Shown here: piece after piece, positions 16,193 through 25,021 of the stretch
How the letters are laid out: the number at the start of each line of letters is the position of its first letter
Position numbering within the stretch: position 1 is the stretch's first letter
From: Ulvibacter algarum
GTDB taxonomy: Bacteria > Bacteroidota > Bacteroidia > Flavobacteriales > Flavobacteriaceae
NCBI GenBank assembly: GCA_947488905.1
Contig: CANLBJ010000011.1
Span: forward strand, 1-39,457
Length of the DNA stretch: 39,457 nucleotides
Direction of reading: 5' to 3'
Program-made: the position numbers and the translations under genes
Notes under the pieces: model-generated
Told to the model about the DNA's origin: nothing
Seen by the model: only the letters and a program-made list of their open reading frames with translations
The model's database searches: none

Positions 16193-16713
16193 AGATTAAA
16201 TACCGCCCCTAAACTTACATTAAACTGGTTGTTTAGTTCTTTTCTTGGCGCTTCAAAATCTGAATAATCATCACTGTTTTTATATGAAGCAAAAGGAATC
16301 TGCAACTCTGTGTAAACACCAAAACCTTCTGTAAAGAAATAACGAGCTCCTAAGTGACCACCAAAGTTTTTAAGCCCTAAGTTAAGACCTGGATATAAAT
16401 CAAAGTTTTCATCTATATTAAGTACGTTACTTAAGTTTGCGTTAAAACGAGCACGTAGATCAAAACGATCTAAGAATTCTGCGTTTTCTCCAAGAAGTTC
16501 TTTTTTAAAGTCTGTAACTCCCAAAAGATAAATAGACGATAAACCAACAGAGATATTCTCTCCTAAGCCAACATCATATGTTGCATGAATACCCTGTCCT
16601 TCTGCCTGAATATTTGCTCCAACTTGAAATTTTGTATCTCCTTTACCTGTGTAGGCTTGAGCAAAAATTGCAGTGGATGCTAATGCTAAAATAAATGTAA
16701 AAAGTGTTTTCAT
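16189..16713 (-). CDS. Small outer-membrane beta-barrel protein
   Basis: A 174-residue protein with a signal peptide (LASTAIFAQA, cleavage near residue 19). It is followed by about eight amphipathic strands with aromatic girdles, such as TKFQVGANIQAEGQGIHATY and NISVGLSSIYLLG, and a last strand FNVSLGAVFNL with a terminal hydrophobic residue. This layout fits a small eight-stranded barrel and resembles the DUF6646 group. The function is unknown. It has its own promoter. Confidence 0.8.
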   Translation of the reverse strand: MKTLFTFILALASTAIFAQAYTGKGDTKFQVGANIQAEGQGIHATYDVGLGENISVGLSSIYLLGVTDFKKELLGENAEFLDRFDLRARFNANLSNVLNIDENFDLYPGLNLGLKNFGGHLGARYFFTEGFGVYTELQIPFASYKNSDDYSDFEAPRKELNNQFNVSLGAVFNL

Positions 16714-16735
16714 TATTTAAGTGTTTTTGTTACTG

Positions 16736-16743
16736 CAAAGATA
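16736..16743 (-). promoter_or_regulatory. -7 box of the small outer-membrane protein gene
   Basis: The minus strand reads TATCTTTG followed by CAG, a full TAnnTTTG match. Just upstream TTGACGAAAATCAA is an inverted repeat (16745-16758) that could be an operator. The expected leader is about 15 nt. Confidence 0.75.
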
Positions 16744-16773
16744 TTGATTTTCGTCAATTATTAACGTGGAAAA

Positions 16774-17628
16774 CTACAAGCTTTTATTGGTTCTAACAAT
16801 TGCTTGTTCGTTTTTCCAGTCTATCCAATCTTGCCCTTTGCGTCTACGCATATAATTATCATAATGACGCATAACAAAAACGTTATAGAGCGCTTTTGCA
16901 AGGTTTTTAGGGTTCCTTGATATAGAACGAAGACTCATTGATACTCCTGGCGTTACATAGTGCATATAATGCCAATAACCCTCTGGCATGTACAACACTT
17001 GCCCATGTTCTAAAGTTCCCTTAAATCCTTTTGCTTTTTTAAGCGCTGGCCATTTATCATAATCTGGATTTTGAAGATTAATATCCTCTCTAATTATTAA
17101 CGAGTGTGGTATTTTATATAAAATATTACTCTGAGATTGATCAAATAGAATCACTTCTTTTTTTCCGTGGAAATGAAAATGAAAAATATTTGCCAAGTCT
17201 ATATCATAATGCATAAACGTATGGCTATCCTCCCCACCAAAAAACAACATAGGCAGCCGCTTTAATAGGTGTACACCAAAATCTGGATAGCTATAATCTT
17301 TCTGTAATGCTGGGACTTCTTTTAATATATTCCAGAGAAAAATTCTGAATTTTGTGGGCTCTCTCTTTAACAGCGCCACATATCCTCGCAAAGTCATAGT
17401 TGCATGAGGCTCATTAAAACCATCTTTATGAGACACAGGTCTGTCATCATATAGCGGTACCGTTTTATCACCTGCTATTTCGGCAAAATAATCAAGATTC
17501 CATTTTTTAAATGCAGGCCAATCTTCAATAAAATTTTCTATGATCACAGGTTTCTGAGGTTTCAGAAAACGCGTCTTAAAATCTTCTTTTGAAATGTTCT
17601 TTACTCTAGGAATTTCCGTTAATTGCAT
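16774..17628 (-). CDS. JmjC/cupin-8 Fe(II)/2-oxoglutarate oxygenase-like protein
   Basis: A 284-residue protein. KPVIIENFIEDWPAFKKWNL (26-45) is the cupin_8 opening. The metal triad is H140-x-D142 (FMHYDID) and H220 (YMPEGYWHYMHY). Residues 150-154 (HFHFH) and the basic R/K-rich region around 230-285 complete the domain. Relatives include FIH and JMJD5, hydroxylases of protein side chains. The substrate here is unknown, and a ribosomal protein or RNA-modifying target is conceivable. It lies after bioB but behind a strong terminator, so it is likely a separate unit. Confidence 0.85.
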   Translation of the reverse strand: MQLTEIPRVKNISKEDFKTRFLKPQKPVIIENFIEDWPAFKKWNLDYFAEIAGDKTVPLYDDRPVSHKDGFNEPHATMTLRGYVALLKREPTKFRIFLWNILKEVPALQKDYSYPDFGVHLLKRLPMLFFGGEDSHTFMHYDIDLANIFHFHFHGKKEVILFDQSQSNILYKIPHSLIIREDINLQNPDYDKWPALKKAKGFKGTLEHGQVLYMPEGYWHYMHYVTPGVSMSLRSISRNPKNLAKALYNVFVMRHYDNYMRRRKGQDWIDWKNEQAIVRTNKSL

Positions 17629-17732
17629 AACTGCTAGTATGATATATTTATATAGTATACCTACGGTAAAAATAACTAAAAGGTTGTGAATTAATGATAA
17701 CAGTTCGTTAATTGCTCCTGCTCAAACAACAA

Positions 17733-17759
17733 AAAGCCGAAGAGTTCATCTTCGGCTTT
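17733..17759 (-). terminator. Terminator after bioB
   Basis: AAAGCCGAAGA pairs with TCTTCGGCTTT around GTTCA. On the minus strand it is followed by TTGTTGTTTGAG. The symmetric arms could also work on the other strand, but only minus-strand genes abut it. Confidence 0.88.
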
Positions 17760-17780
17760 ATTTAATATATGTGACGAGTT

Positions 17781-18866
17781 TTACTTCGCTTTTGCTTTCG
17801 CTTCAAGGTTACGTTCAATGGTGTGACCAGGTCTTGACCATTTTGGTTTTTCGCCCTTCTCCTTATATTTTGAGTATTGCGCTTCTACACTTTCTGGCTG
17901 ATCCTTTTTAGCAAAAGGTTTCATAGGTACTAAACCTAGTAAATCAAACATTTTCATGTCTTCATTTACATCTGGATTAGGCGTAGTTAATAACTTATCT
18001 CCTGCAAAAATAGAGTTTGCTCCTGCAAAGAAACACATTGCTTGACCCTCGCGAGACATATCTGTTCTACCTGCAGAAAGTCTTACTTGTGTATTAGGCA
18101 AGATAATTCTAGTTGTTGCTACCATTCTAACCATTTCCCAAATAGAAACTTTTTCAAACTCCTCCATAGGTGTTCCCGCTACAGGAACTAATGCATTAAT
18201 AGGTGTGCTTTCTGGTTGTGGGCTCAAACTAGCAAGCGCTACAAGCATTCCTGCACGATCTTCTAGTTGTTCTCCCATACCTATAATACCACCACTACAA
18301 ACCGTTACATTTGTTTTACGCACATTATCTATAGTATCTAATCTATCTTGAAAAGCACGAGTAGAGATTACATCTTTATAATAATCTTCACTAGTATCTA
18401 AGTTGTGATTGTAAGCATATAAACCTGCTTCTGCAAGACGTTGTGCTTGGTTTTCTGTAATCATACCAAGGGTACAACAAACCTCCATATCAAGCTTGTT
18501 AATGGTACGCACCATTTCTAATACGTTGTCAAATTCTGGCCCGTCCTTCACATTTCGCCAGGCAGCTCCCATACATACACGTGAGCTACCGCTAGACTTT
18601 GCACGTAATGCTTGCGCCTTTACTTGCTGCACACTCATTAAATCGTTTCCTTCAATATCTGTGTGATATCTTGCTGCTTGTGGGCAATACCCACAATCTT
18701 CTGGACAACCACCAGTTTTTATAGAAAGTAAAGTAGAAACCTGTACTTGATTTGGGTTATGATTTTCTCTATGTATTGTAGCGGCTTTATATAATAACTC
18801 CATTAATGGCGTGTTATACACTTCCATTACTTCGTCTTTAGTCCAGTTATGTTTTGTTTCTGTCAT
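17781..18866 (-). CDS. bioB: Biotin synthase BioB
   Basis: A 361-residue radical SAM enzyme that inserts sulfur into dethiobiotin. The SAM/[4Fe-4S] motif is C54-PED-C58-GY-C61. The [2Fe-2S] ligands are the conserved Cys of SRVCMGAAW, the CC of MEVCCTLGM, the Cys of VCSGGIIGMGE and the Arg of VRLSAGRTDM. The C-terminal end has a lysine-rich tail. It lies 2-8 kb from bioA, bioD and bioF on the same strand but is separated by flotillin/NfeD and the ketoacyl synthase, so it forms its own unit. Confidence 0.97.
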   Translation of the reverse strand: MTETKHNWTKDEVMEVYNTPLMELLYKAATIHRENHNPNQVQVSTLLSIKTGGCPEDCGYCPQAARYHTDIEGNDLMSVQQVKAQALRAKSSGSSRVCMGAAWRNVKDGPEFDNVLEMVRTINKLDMEVCCTLGMITENQAQRLAEAGLYAYNHNLDTSEDYYKDVISTRAFQDRLDTIDNVRKTNVTVCSGGIIGMGEQLEDRAGMLVALASLSPQPESTPINALVPVAGTPMEEFEKVSIWEMVRMVATTRIILPNTQVRLSAGRTDMSREGQAMCFFAGANSIFAGDKLLTTPNPDVNEDMKMFDLLGLVPMKPFAKKDQPESVEAQYSKYKEKGEKPKWSRPGHTIERNLEAKAKAK

Positions 18867-18883
18867 ATACGGGGTTTATGATG

Positions 18884-18891
18884 CAACAATA
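18884..18891 (-). promoter_or_regulatory. Possible -7 box of bioB
   Basis: On the minus strand TATTGTTG is one base off TAnnTTTG and is followed by C. An imperfect palindrome GGTTAAACTAGAATTAAACC lies just upstream (about 18910-18930) and could be an operator. It does not match the classic BirA box spacing. Confidence is low. Confidence 0.35.
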
Positions 18892-19013
18892 GTGGTTAAT
18901 TAAGGTAGGTTTAATTCTAGTTTAACCAGGCATCTTTATGAACTTCAAAAATAAGTAAAAATAAAACTTATTAAAGCTCCTTCTCTTTTGAATTATTGAA
19001 ATTTCAGTATAAA

Positions 19014-19046
19014 AAAAGATCTGCAAATTAGATTTACAGATCTTTT
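19014..19046 (-). terminator. Terminator after the NfeD-flotillin operon
   Basis: AAAAGATCTG pairs with CAGATCTTTT, extended inward by AAAT/ATTT. On the minus strand it is followed by seven further T. It lies just beyond the flotillin stop. Confidence 0.92.
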
Positions 19047-19068
19047 AATCTCATTTAAATTTTATGAC

Positions 19069-20475
19069 TTACTTATTCTCTGGAATCACTTTAGCGTCTT
19101 CGCCCTCTAATTCCTTTCCTTTTAAGTAATCTGGTAATTGCATACCTGCCATATTAAACATCTCTTGCAATGGTGGCACAGAACCATACATTCCAGAAAT
19201 AAAGTTTGAGGTTGCTGTTTTACCGTCTTTTCCTCCACCGTTTTCCCAAACAGTTACTTTATCAATTTTTATGTTTGCAATCGCTTCTGCTTGCGTCTTC
19301 ACTAATTCTGGTAGTTTATCTGCTACTAGTAAAAGCACCGCATCTTTTGGGTTGTTTCCTGCAGCTTTCACTATTTGATCTAAACCTTGTGCTTGTTTTG
19401 TTAAGATCTCAAATAGACCTTGTGCTTCTGCTTGCTTCTTAAAAAGAATTGCATCTGCCTCACCTCTTGCTAATCTTCTAATTCTTTCAGCTTCAGCTTC
19501 TGCATCAATTTCTACTTTTCTTTTATCAATCTCTGCTGGTACAATAATATCTGCTTGTTGTGTACTACGCTCTCTTTCTGCACGAGATATTTCTGCTTCT
19601 TTTTCTGCTGAATAAGATTCTTCTAAGGCTTTTGCCGTCTGTACTTTTTCCGAAGCAATGGCAACTCTACCTGCTTCTGCTTCTCTTTGTCTTCTTAAAG
19701 AATCTGAGTTTGCAACCGCAATTTTTGCTGTATTCTCTCCTTCTACTGCTTTTGCATTTGCTGCTGCTACCTGTGTTCTTTCATCTTGTACTGCGTTTGC
19801 CTCACCAATAGAACCATCTCTAGTTTTCTCTGCAACAGACTTACGTGCCGCGTTAATTGCGTGTGCTGCAGCTTCTTTACCTAAAGCCTCAATATACCCA
19901 GACTCATCAACGATATCTGTAATGTTTACGTTGATTAATTTTAGACCTACTTTTTTAAGTTCGCTCTCAACACTGTTAGAAATGTTAGTTAAAAACTTGT
20001 CACGGTCATTGTTAATCTCTTCAATATCCATAGATGCAACTACAAGACGTAATTGACCAAAGATAATCTCCATTGCTAGTTCTTGAATCTCCTGTTGACC
20101 AAGACCTAACAGACGCTCTGCAGCATTTTGCATTACTCCTGGCTCTGTAGATACACCAATAGTAAAACGAGATGGCACATTTACACGTATGTTTTGCTTA
20201 CTTAAAGCGTTTACTAAGTTTACCTCTATTGAGATAGGTGTTAAATCTAAAAACTCATAATCTTGAATTACTGGCCAGATAAAAGCAGCCCCACCATGTA
20301 TACACCTGGCAGAGTTTCCAGAACCTACTTTACCATAAACTACAAGTATACGGTCTGACGGACACCTTTTATACCTGCGTATAAAGGTTACGATAATAAT
20401 AAAGAAAAATAAAATTGCGAATCCTATTGCGGCTAAACCTGCAAAAGCTTCTAGTTGTAATGGTAGTGTTAGCAT
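19069..20475 (-). CDS. Flotillin-like SPFH membrane scaffold
   Basis: A 468-residue protein. One N-terminal membrane segment (FAGLAAIGFAILFFFIIIVTF, about 11-30) is followed by an SPFH domain (about 30-200: CPSDRILVVYGKVGSGNSAR, PSRFTIGVSTEPG, VNVNITDIVDESGYIEALG). The long Ala/Glu/Arg-rich coiled coil (about 210-350) carries flotillin EA repeats such as KAVEGENTAKIAVANSDSLR. The C-terminal region ends in a hydrophobic stretch near GMYGSVPPLQEMFNMAG. Flotillins organise membrane microdomains (YuaG/FloT in Bacillus, with NfeD partner YuaF). The gene follows NfeD with a 1-base gap, so the two are translated together. Confidence 0.95.
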   Translation of the reverse strand: MLTLPLQLEAFAGLAAIGFAILFFFIIIVTFIRRYKRCPSDRILVVYGKVGSGNSARCIHGGAAFIWPVIQDYEFLDLTPISIEVNLVNALSKQNIRVNVPSRFTIGVSTEPGVMQNAAERLLGLGQQEIQELAMEIIFGQLRLVVASMDIEEINNDRDKFLTNISNSVESELKKVGLKLINVNITDIVDESGYIEALGKEAAAHAINAARKSVAEKTRDGSIGEANAVQDERTQVAAANAKAVEGENTAKIAVANSDSLRRQREAEAGRVAIASEKVQTAKALEESYSAEKEAEISRAERERSTQQADIIVPAEIDKRKVEIDAEAEAERIRRLARGEADAILFKKQAEAQGLFEILTKQAQGLDQIVKAAGNNPKDAVLLLVADKLPELVKTQAEAIANIKIDKVTVWENGGGKDGKTATSNFISGMYGSVPPLQEMFNMAGMQLPDYLKGKELEGEDAKVIPENK

Positions 20476-20476
20476 A

Positions 20477-21052
20477 TTATTTAGAGTGTTTGTTTACTAT
20501 TAATATTCCGTTGTCTGTTACATTAGTAACTGTAATTATATCTCCTTGCTTCAGGTCTATATTTTCATCTGTAAGTGCTTCAAGACTTCTCAATCCTCCT
20601 TGCACATTTACTTGTACCTTACCTATTCTAGATCTATTTGCTCCTATTGACAGGTACACTTCGCCTACACTATTGATGGCGTTTTTCATTCTAAGAGAGC
20701 CATCACTATTTAGTTTATGCAAATAGTAAAAAAGTGATGCCATTGCTAGCATCATCAGTAAGCCACAACTAACAGAAATAATAATCGTAATCACATTAGA
20801 ATATCCCGCATTTAATGCTGCAATACCTGACCAACTAAAAATGGTAAAAAAACCCATTAAATTTTTAAAAGATAAAAACTGAAATCCTATTCCAGTGTCT
20901 CCATCAATCTCTGCATCTACATCGCCTAGATCATCAACTTCACCACCTATAAATGTAAGCACTAGTAGGATTAAAAAGATGACAGAAGAAATACCTGCAG
21001 TAAGCCAATAGACCTTCTCAAAAGTATTTAAAGCCGCAAACCATTGTTCCAT
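20477..21052 (-). CDS. NfeD-like membrane protein (flotillin partner)
   Basis: A 191-residue protein. There are membrane segments at about 14-35 (YWLTAGISSVIFLILLVLTF), 60-80 and 85-110. The C-terminal cytosolic OB fold (about 120-190) has INSVGEVYLSIGANRSRIGK and GDIITVTNVTDNGILIV. It is the short, protease-lacking NfeD type linked to flotillins, as YuaF is to YuaG. It is the first gene of the pair. No convincing -7 box precedes it within 60 bases. Confidence 0.9.
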   Translation of the reverse strand: MEQWFAALNTFEKVYWLTAGISSVIFLILLVLTFIGGEVDDLGDVDAEIDGDTGIGFQFLSFKNLMGFFTIFSWSGIAALNAGYSNVITIIISVSCGLLMMLAMASLFYYLHKLNSDGSLRMKNAINSVGEVYLSIGANRSRIGKVQVNVQGGLRSLEALTDENIDLKQGDIITVTNVTDNGILIVNKHSK

Positions 21053-21250
21053 AATTAAACTGTTTTTATAGATTAGTAATATACTACCTTATTAAAAAAC
21101 ACCGAACGTTTTACGCTAATGATTGTTCACAAGGATACTAACATATTTTAATAAAAACATGCGTTGTGAAACCCTTTGGTTTTTGCGCCATTTCGGGATA
21201 AATAAATGTAGTTTAGAATATGCTTGGCGTGCCTATAAAATGATTGGTTG

Positions 21251-21287
21251 TCAACACTTAATAATTTTTGAAGCTTCGCAGTGTTGA
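21251..21287. repeat. Inverted repeat between NfeD and the ketoacyl synthase
   Basis: TCAACACT (21251-21258) faces AGTGTTGA (21280-21287) with a 21-base loop that contains GAAGCTTC. No U-run follows on either strand. The rest of the 298-base gap 21053-21350 shows no gene, promoter or tRNA that I can support. Confidence 0.6.
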
Positions 21288-21350
21288 GACACACAAGCAC
21301 AGAATTAGTCGCTAGTTTTAATTTTTTGTTACAACCTAGCCTGTAATAAA

Positions 21351-22496
21351 TTATGGTTTTTGTAAAATCACACTCACAGCATTACCGCCAAAACCTACCG
21401 CATTTACCATTATTGTTTTTAACTGCTCTGGCAAATGTCTCGCATTGCTATAAAATGGATTTTCTATAAATGTATTATGTTGCAACATTAGTACCGCCAG
21501 CTCTACACTAAACAAACCACTTGCCCCAAAGGTGTGCCCTAGCATCCACTTATTTGAAGTTAATAGAGGAAGCTGTTTCTCAAAAACAATATCTATTGCA
21601 TTCTTCTCAGCGCGATCTCCTTTTGCGGTTCCTGGCGCGTGCATTACAATCGCGTCAACCGTTTTTAGGCCAGCAGAAGCAAGAGCTCGCTTCATAGAAT
21701 TCTGAAAGCAATCTGCATTTTCAGAGATTGAGCTATTATGTTTTAAAATTTCTGAAGCAAAACCATAACCACTTATTAAGGCTAGTGCGTTTTTTGTAAC
21801 CCCACGCTCCAATACTGCCATTGCAGCACCTTCTCCTAAAACCATACTGTTTATAGTTTTTTCAAACCTCATAGACTCGCAGGCAAGATGACTGTAAGAT
21901 TTTGAGTATAATTTTAAAGCCTTCATTTGGGCCATTGTAAATGGCGTTAGCGCCGCCTCGCTACCTCCCACTAAAAAAGAATCTGCCATTTCTGCTTGCA
22001 ACCAAGCAATACCATTTAACATTGCATGCATCGCCGTTGAGCAAGTTACAGAGTGGTCTATTGTCACGCCATCTAGGCCTAAATCTTGGGCAACCCAAGA
22101 TGATATGTTCCCTAAAGTTGTGGTGGGTGACGCAAATGGCGACACCTTATCTCTCGCTAAAAACTGTTTGTGATAGCCTTCAAATAAACCCGTTGCGCCT
22201 CTAGAAGAACCTATATTCACGCCTACATTTCCCTTCGGAAATTTTAACAACTTGACACTTGCACGCCCCATTAACATGGCTAACAATACCGTTCTGTCAA
22301 GGTTTTTAAACGCAGGTTTTTCTGCGATTAATTGAGTAATCTCAGCTTCATTTTTTTCTGAAACTCTTGACACCCAGTCTCCTTCCATCTTTGAAAAAAG
22401 TCGCTTTTTATCAATATAAGTTTGCCAAACCTCTTCTGGCGTATTACCTAAAGCAGAGATTGAATTAATTGAAGAAATAGAAATGGGATGTAACAC
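21351..22496 (-). CDS. Beta-ketoacyl synthase (FabF-like) adjoining the biotin genes
   Basis: A thiolase-fold condensing enzyme of about 380 residues. Counting from a TTG at 22517, the active site is C159 (DHSVTCSTAMHAM), H293 (VMHAPGTAKGD) and H328 (LGHTFGASGLF), the C-H-H triad of KAS I/II. The 22517 start is inside a promoter -7 box, so I choose the next in-frame start, GTG at 22496, which gives VLHPISISSINSISALG, close to the usual family N terminus. The gene has its own promoter, divergent from a Coa1-like gene. A role in making the pimeloyl chain for biotin is suggested by position but not shown; ordinary or polyunsaturated fatty-acid or pigment synthesis is an alternative. Confidence 0.85.
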   Translation of the reverse strand: MLHPISISSINSISALGNTPEEVWQTYIDKKRLFSKMEGDWVSRVSEKNEAEITQLIAEKPAFKNLDRTVLLAMLMGRASVKLLKFPKGNVGVNIGSSRGATGLFEGYHKQFLARDKVSPFASPTTTLGNISSWVAQDLGLDGVTIDHSVTCSTAMHAMLNGIAWLQAEMADSFLVGGSEAALTPFTMAQMKALKLYSKSYSHLACESMRFEKTINSMVLGEGAAMAVLERGVTKNALALISGYGFASEILKHNSSISENADCFQNSMKRALASAGLKTVDAIVMHAPGTAKGDRAEKNAIDIVFEKQLPLLTSNKWMLGHTFGASGLFSVELAVLMLQHNTFIENPFYSNARHLPEQLKTIMVNAVGFGGNAVSVILQKP

Positions 22497-22514
22497 TCTT
22501 TTTGTAATTTGCAG

Positions 22515-22522
22515 CAAAAATA
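22515..22522 (-). promoter_or_regulatory. -7 box of the beta-ketoacyl synthase gene
   Basis: On the minus strand TATTTTTG followed by CTGC fits TAnnTTTG. It overlaps the longest possible reading frame start (TTG at 22517), so transcription at about 22508 rules that start out. The leader to GTG at 22496 would be about 12 nt. Confidence 0.7.
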
Positions 22523-22562
22523 CGGGTTCTCTTAATCTTAGAAAATCTAAAAAGACAATTAT

Positions 22563-23003
22563 ATGGAAACAGATACTGTTAAAAAAAGCTGGTGGAAACG
22601 TAACTGGAAATGGGTGGTGCCTACTGGGGGTTGTTTAGGCTTAATTGCCTTGGTATTAATTTTTGCTGGATCTTTATTTTTTGGCATTAGCTCTATGATG
22701 TCAGACAGTGAAGCTCAAAAAGCTGGAATGGCAGCAGCAAAAGAAAACACTCAATTAATTGAACTCTTAGGCGAACCTATAGAAGATAACGGAATGACAA
22801 GCGGAAGCTTTAACACCAGTAATGGTTTAAAATCTGCAGACATTAACATCCCTATTAAAGGACCAAAAGGAGAAGCAGTAATTAGAGTTGTAGGCTCTGG
22901 AGTAGGCGACACCTGGGACTTCACAACTATGCAAGTATATATAGATAGCGAAGACACTATTATAGATTTATTAGATAATCAAGATCCAGATTTACAATAC
23001 TAA
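22563..23003 (+). CDS. Coa1-like membrane protein (cytochrome c oxidase assembly factor family)
   Basis: A 146-residue protein. A short basic N terminus (KKSWWKRNWKW) is followed by one membrane segment (about 18-42, GGCLGLIALVLIFAGSLFF) and a soluble domain. That domain has NTQLIELLGEPIEDNGMTSG and the strands ADINIPIKGPKGEAVIRVVG, the Coa1/Tim21-like pattern (PF08695). Mitochondrial Coa1 helps assemble cytochrome oxidase. The bacterial role is not established. It is convergent with bioA, overlapping it by 4 bases. Confidence 0.75.
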   Translation: METDTVKKSWWKRNWKWVVPTGGCLGLIALVLIFAGSLFFGISSMMSDSEAQKAGMAAAKENTQLIELLGEPIEDNGMTSGSFNTSNGLKSADINIPIKGPKGEAVIRVVGSGVGDTWDFTTMQVYIDSEDTIIDLLDNQDPDLQY

Positions 23004-24265
23004 AAACTTTGCAATGCCTCTTCAAAGGCTGCATAACATTTTGAAAGCTCCTGGTCTGTTATTACATAAGGGGGTAGTAAATAAATAGTACTCCCTAAAG
23101 GCCTTATGAGTACACCTCTATCTAAGAAAAACTGATACAACTTATCTCTCACACTCCCATAGCGATCCATGTCAATTGCTAGATCTATTGCTAGAATAAC
23201 TCCTCTAGTTCTACTATTTTTTACTTTAGGGTGGCTCTTAACTTTGTCTGCAAACTCTTGATGTGAGTTAGCTATTCTTTTTTTGCTCTCTACCATTTCT
23301 GGCGAGTTCAACAAGTCTAACCCAGCAATAGCAGCAGCACAACCTAAAGGGTGCGCGCTAAATGTGTGTGCATGAAAAAACCCTTTATGTACTTCATCGC
23401 TTAAAAAAGCATCATAAATTTTTTGCGTACAACTTGTAATACTCAACGGAAACATACCAGCCGTTAATGCTTTACTAAGACACATAATATCTGGTTGTTG
23501 CGTTAATTGATCACAAGCAAAATTAGTTCCTGTTTTACCAAAACCTGTCATTATTTCATCGGCAATACAAAGCACCGTATGCTCTTGGCATTTTTTAATG
23601 ATCGCATCAAGACCATCAGCACTATGAAATTTCATGCCTGCCGCGCCTTGCACTAATGGCTCAAATAAGAAGGCTGCACATTTATTGTTATTAAGGATGC
23701 GGTCTAACGTTTTTAATATTTCGGCTATATTATCATCTGTAGGCACCGGAATACGCTCTACCTTTAATAAAAAATCTTCAAAAGGGCCATTGTAACTTGA
23801 GATTCCAGAAGCACTCATGGCACCAAAAGTATCACCGTGAAAACCGTCTTCAAACGCTATTAATGTGTCGCGTTTTTCGCCATGATTAAAATGAAATTGC
23901 AAGGCCATTTTTATGGCTGCCTCTACAGCGGTAGAACCATTATCGTTAAAGAAGATTTTATTTTGATTAGACGGTAAAATCTCCATCAATTTTTCTGACA
24001 ATTCTATTGCAGGTTTGTGTGTGATACCGCTAAACATCACAAAATCTAGCTCCTGCATTTGTTTTGTCATTGCCGCAGTAATATATTCATTGCAATGCCC
24101 ATACATACTTGTGTACCACGATGCGATACCATCTATGTATTCTTTACCATCTTGATCCCAAAGTAAGGCGCCTTTTGCTTTTACAATAGCTAGCGGGTCT
24201 TTTGCAATTTTATGCTGTGTTAATGGATGCCAGAGGTGGGCTTTGTCTCTTTGGGTTAGTTTCAT
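23000..24265 (-). CDS. bioA: Adenosylmethionine-8-amino-7-oxononanoate aminotransferase BioA
   Basis: A 421-residue class III aminotransferase. HLWHPLTQHK (10-19), DGIASWYTSMYGH (45-57) and GFHGDTFGAM are BioA signatures; D236-E237 (IADEIMTGFGKTG) holds the pyridine ring and K265 (CLSKALTAG) forms the PLP aldimine. It converts KAPA to DAPA using S-adenosylmethionine as amino donor. A repeat-bearing leader of 141 bases separates it from bioD, and the leader resembles the one before the DUF2007 gene. Confidence 0.97.
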   Translation of the reverse strand: MKLTQRDKAHLWHPLTQHKIAKDPLAIVKAKGALLWDQDGKEYIDGIASWYTSMYGHCNEYITAAMTKQMQELDFVMFSGITHKPAIELSEKLMEILPSNQNKIFFNDNGSTAVEAAIKMALQFHFNHGEKRDTLIAFEDGFHGDTFGAMSASGISSYNGPFEDFLLKVERIPVPTDDNIAEILKTLDRILNNNKCAAFLFEPLVQGAAGMKFHSADGLDAIIKKCQEHTVLCIADEIMTGFGKTGTNFACDQLTQQPDIMCLSKALTAGMFPLSITSCTQKIYDAFLSDEVHKGFFHAHTFSAHPLGCAAAIAGLDLLNSPEMVESKKRIANSHQEFADKVKSHPKVKNSRTRGVILAIDLAIDMDRYGSVRDKLYQFFLDRGVLIRPLGSTIYLLPPYVITDQELSKCYAAFEEALQSF

Positions 24266-24282
24266 TTTGTAAAGTTAATGAT

Positions 24283-24338
24283 AAAAAGGGACGGTTTGAG
24301 CCACGACCGTTCGCTTCGCTTTCTGCACGACTCACGAC
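24283..24338 (-). repeat. Leader repeat, copy 1 (before bioA)
   Basis: On the minus strand this reads GTCGTGAGTCGTG, a variable middle of about 20 bases with GC-rich CAGAAAGCGAAGCGAACG, then GGCTCAAACCGTCCCTTTTT. Copy 2 at 25415-25472 has the same ends and a different middle. A nearby hairpin pairs CCACGACCG (24301-24309) with CGGTCGTGG (24382-24390). The sequence between repeat and start codon (TAACTTTACAAA) also resembles copy 2. Confidence 0.85.
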
Positions 24339-24406
24339 GTTACATTAAAAAAAAGTCTTGAATTGTGTAGCGCCGAAGGTGCGGTCGTGGGGCAAAACGT
24401 CAAAAA

Positions 24407-25021
24407 TTAAAGGCTACTCTTCAACATCTCCGCATATTCCTTAATCACATTTTGATCAAAATAAGGTTCTTCATCAATACGCCCTAAAATGTTGACGCCG
24501 CTCATTTTTGCAATAATCGCCTCTGTTGTGGGATGTTCTGCACCGCTAAATAAGATTCCGTGAATAGTTAAGTTTCTTGATTTTAAAGCTTCAACAGTTA
24601 ACAAGGTGTGATTGATACTGCCTAAATAATGACGAGACACGATGATTACCTTATCTGTTGGATCAATAATATCTGCAATGGTTTCGGTATCATTTAAGGG
24701 CACTAGTAAACCTCCCGCACCTTCAATGACCAAGTTGTTTTTTGTAACAGGGCGCTTTATATTTTTCGCAACTATTTTTGCCCCATCAATCACCGCAGCT
24801 GCATGAGGGCTCATAGGAGTTTCTAGATCAAAGGCAGAATCGTGAAACACAGTCTTTTTATTTGAGATAAACCGCTTTACTTTATGAGTATCGCTATTCT
24901 CTAACTCACCCGCCTGAATAGGTTTCCAGTAATCTGCCTCAAGGGCTTCTGTAATTATTGCAGATGCGATTGTTTTACCAACTTCGGTAGAAATTCCGGT
25001 AATAAAATAAGTCTCTTTCAT
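24407..25021 (-). CDS. bioD: Dethiobiotin synthetase BioD
   Basis: A 204-residue P-loop enzyme: GISTEVGKT (9-17) is the ATP site, YWKPIQAG binds substrate, and VIEGAGGLLVPL is the BioD signature. It closes the ureido ring of DAPA to dethiobiotin with ATP and CO2. A longer frame starting at 25048 exists, but ATG at 25021 gives the family start MKETYFITG. It overlaps the DUF2007 stop by one base (TAATG), so the two are translationally coupled. Confidence 0.95.
   Translation of the reverse strand: MKETYFITGISTEVGKTIASAIITEALEADYWKPIQAGELENSDTHKVKRFISNKKTVFHDSAFDLETPMSPHAAAVIDGAKIVAKNIKRPVTKNNLVIEGAGGLLVPLNDTETIADIIDPTDKVIIVSRHYLGSINHTLLTVEALKSRNLTIHGILFSGAEHPTTEAIIAKMSGVNILGRIDEEPYFDQNVIKEYAEMLKSSL

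Noticed and set aside
18905-18935. BirA-type biotin operator before bioB
   Set aside because: The GGTTAAA-N6-TTAAACC palindrome has too short a spacer for the known BirA box and is imperfect, so I only noted it under the promoter.
19206-20056. Several open frames opposite flotillin
   Set aside because: They are Leu-rich by-products of the Glu/Ala-rich coiled coil read on the other strand. No family features or promoter.
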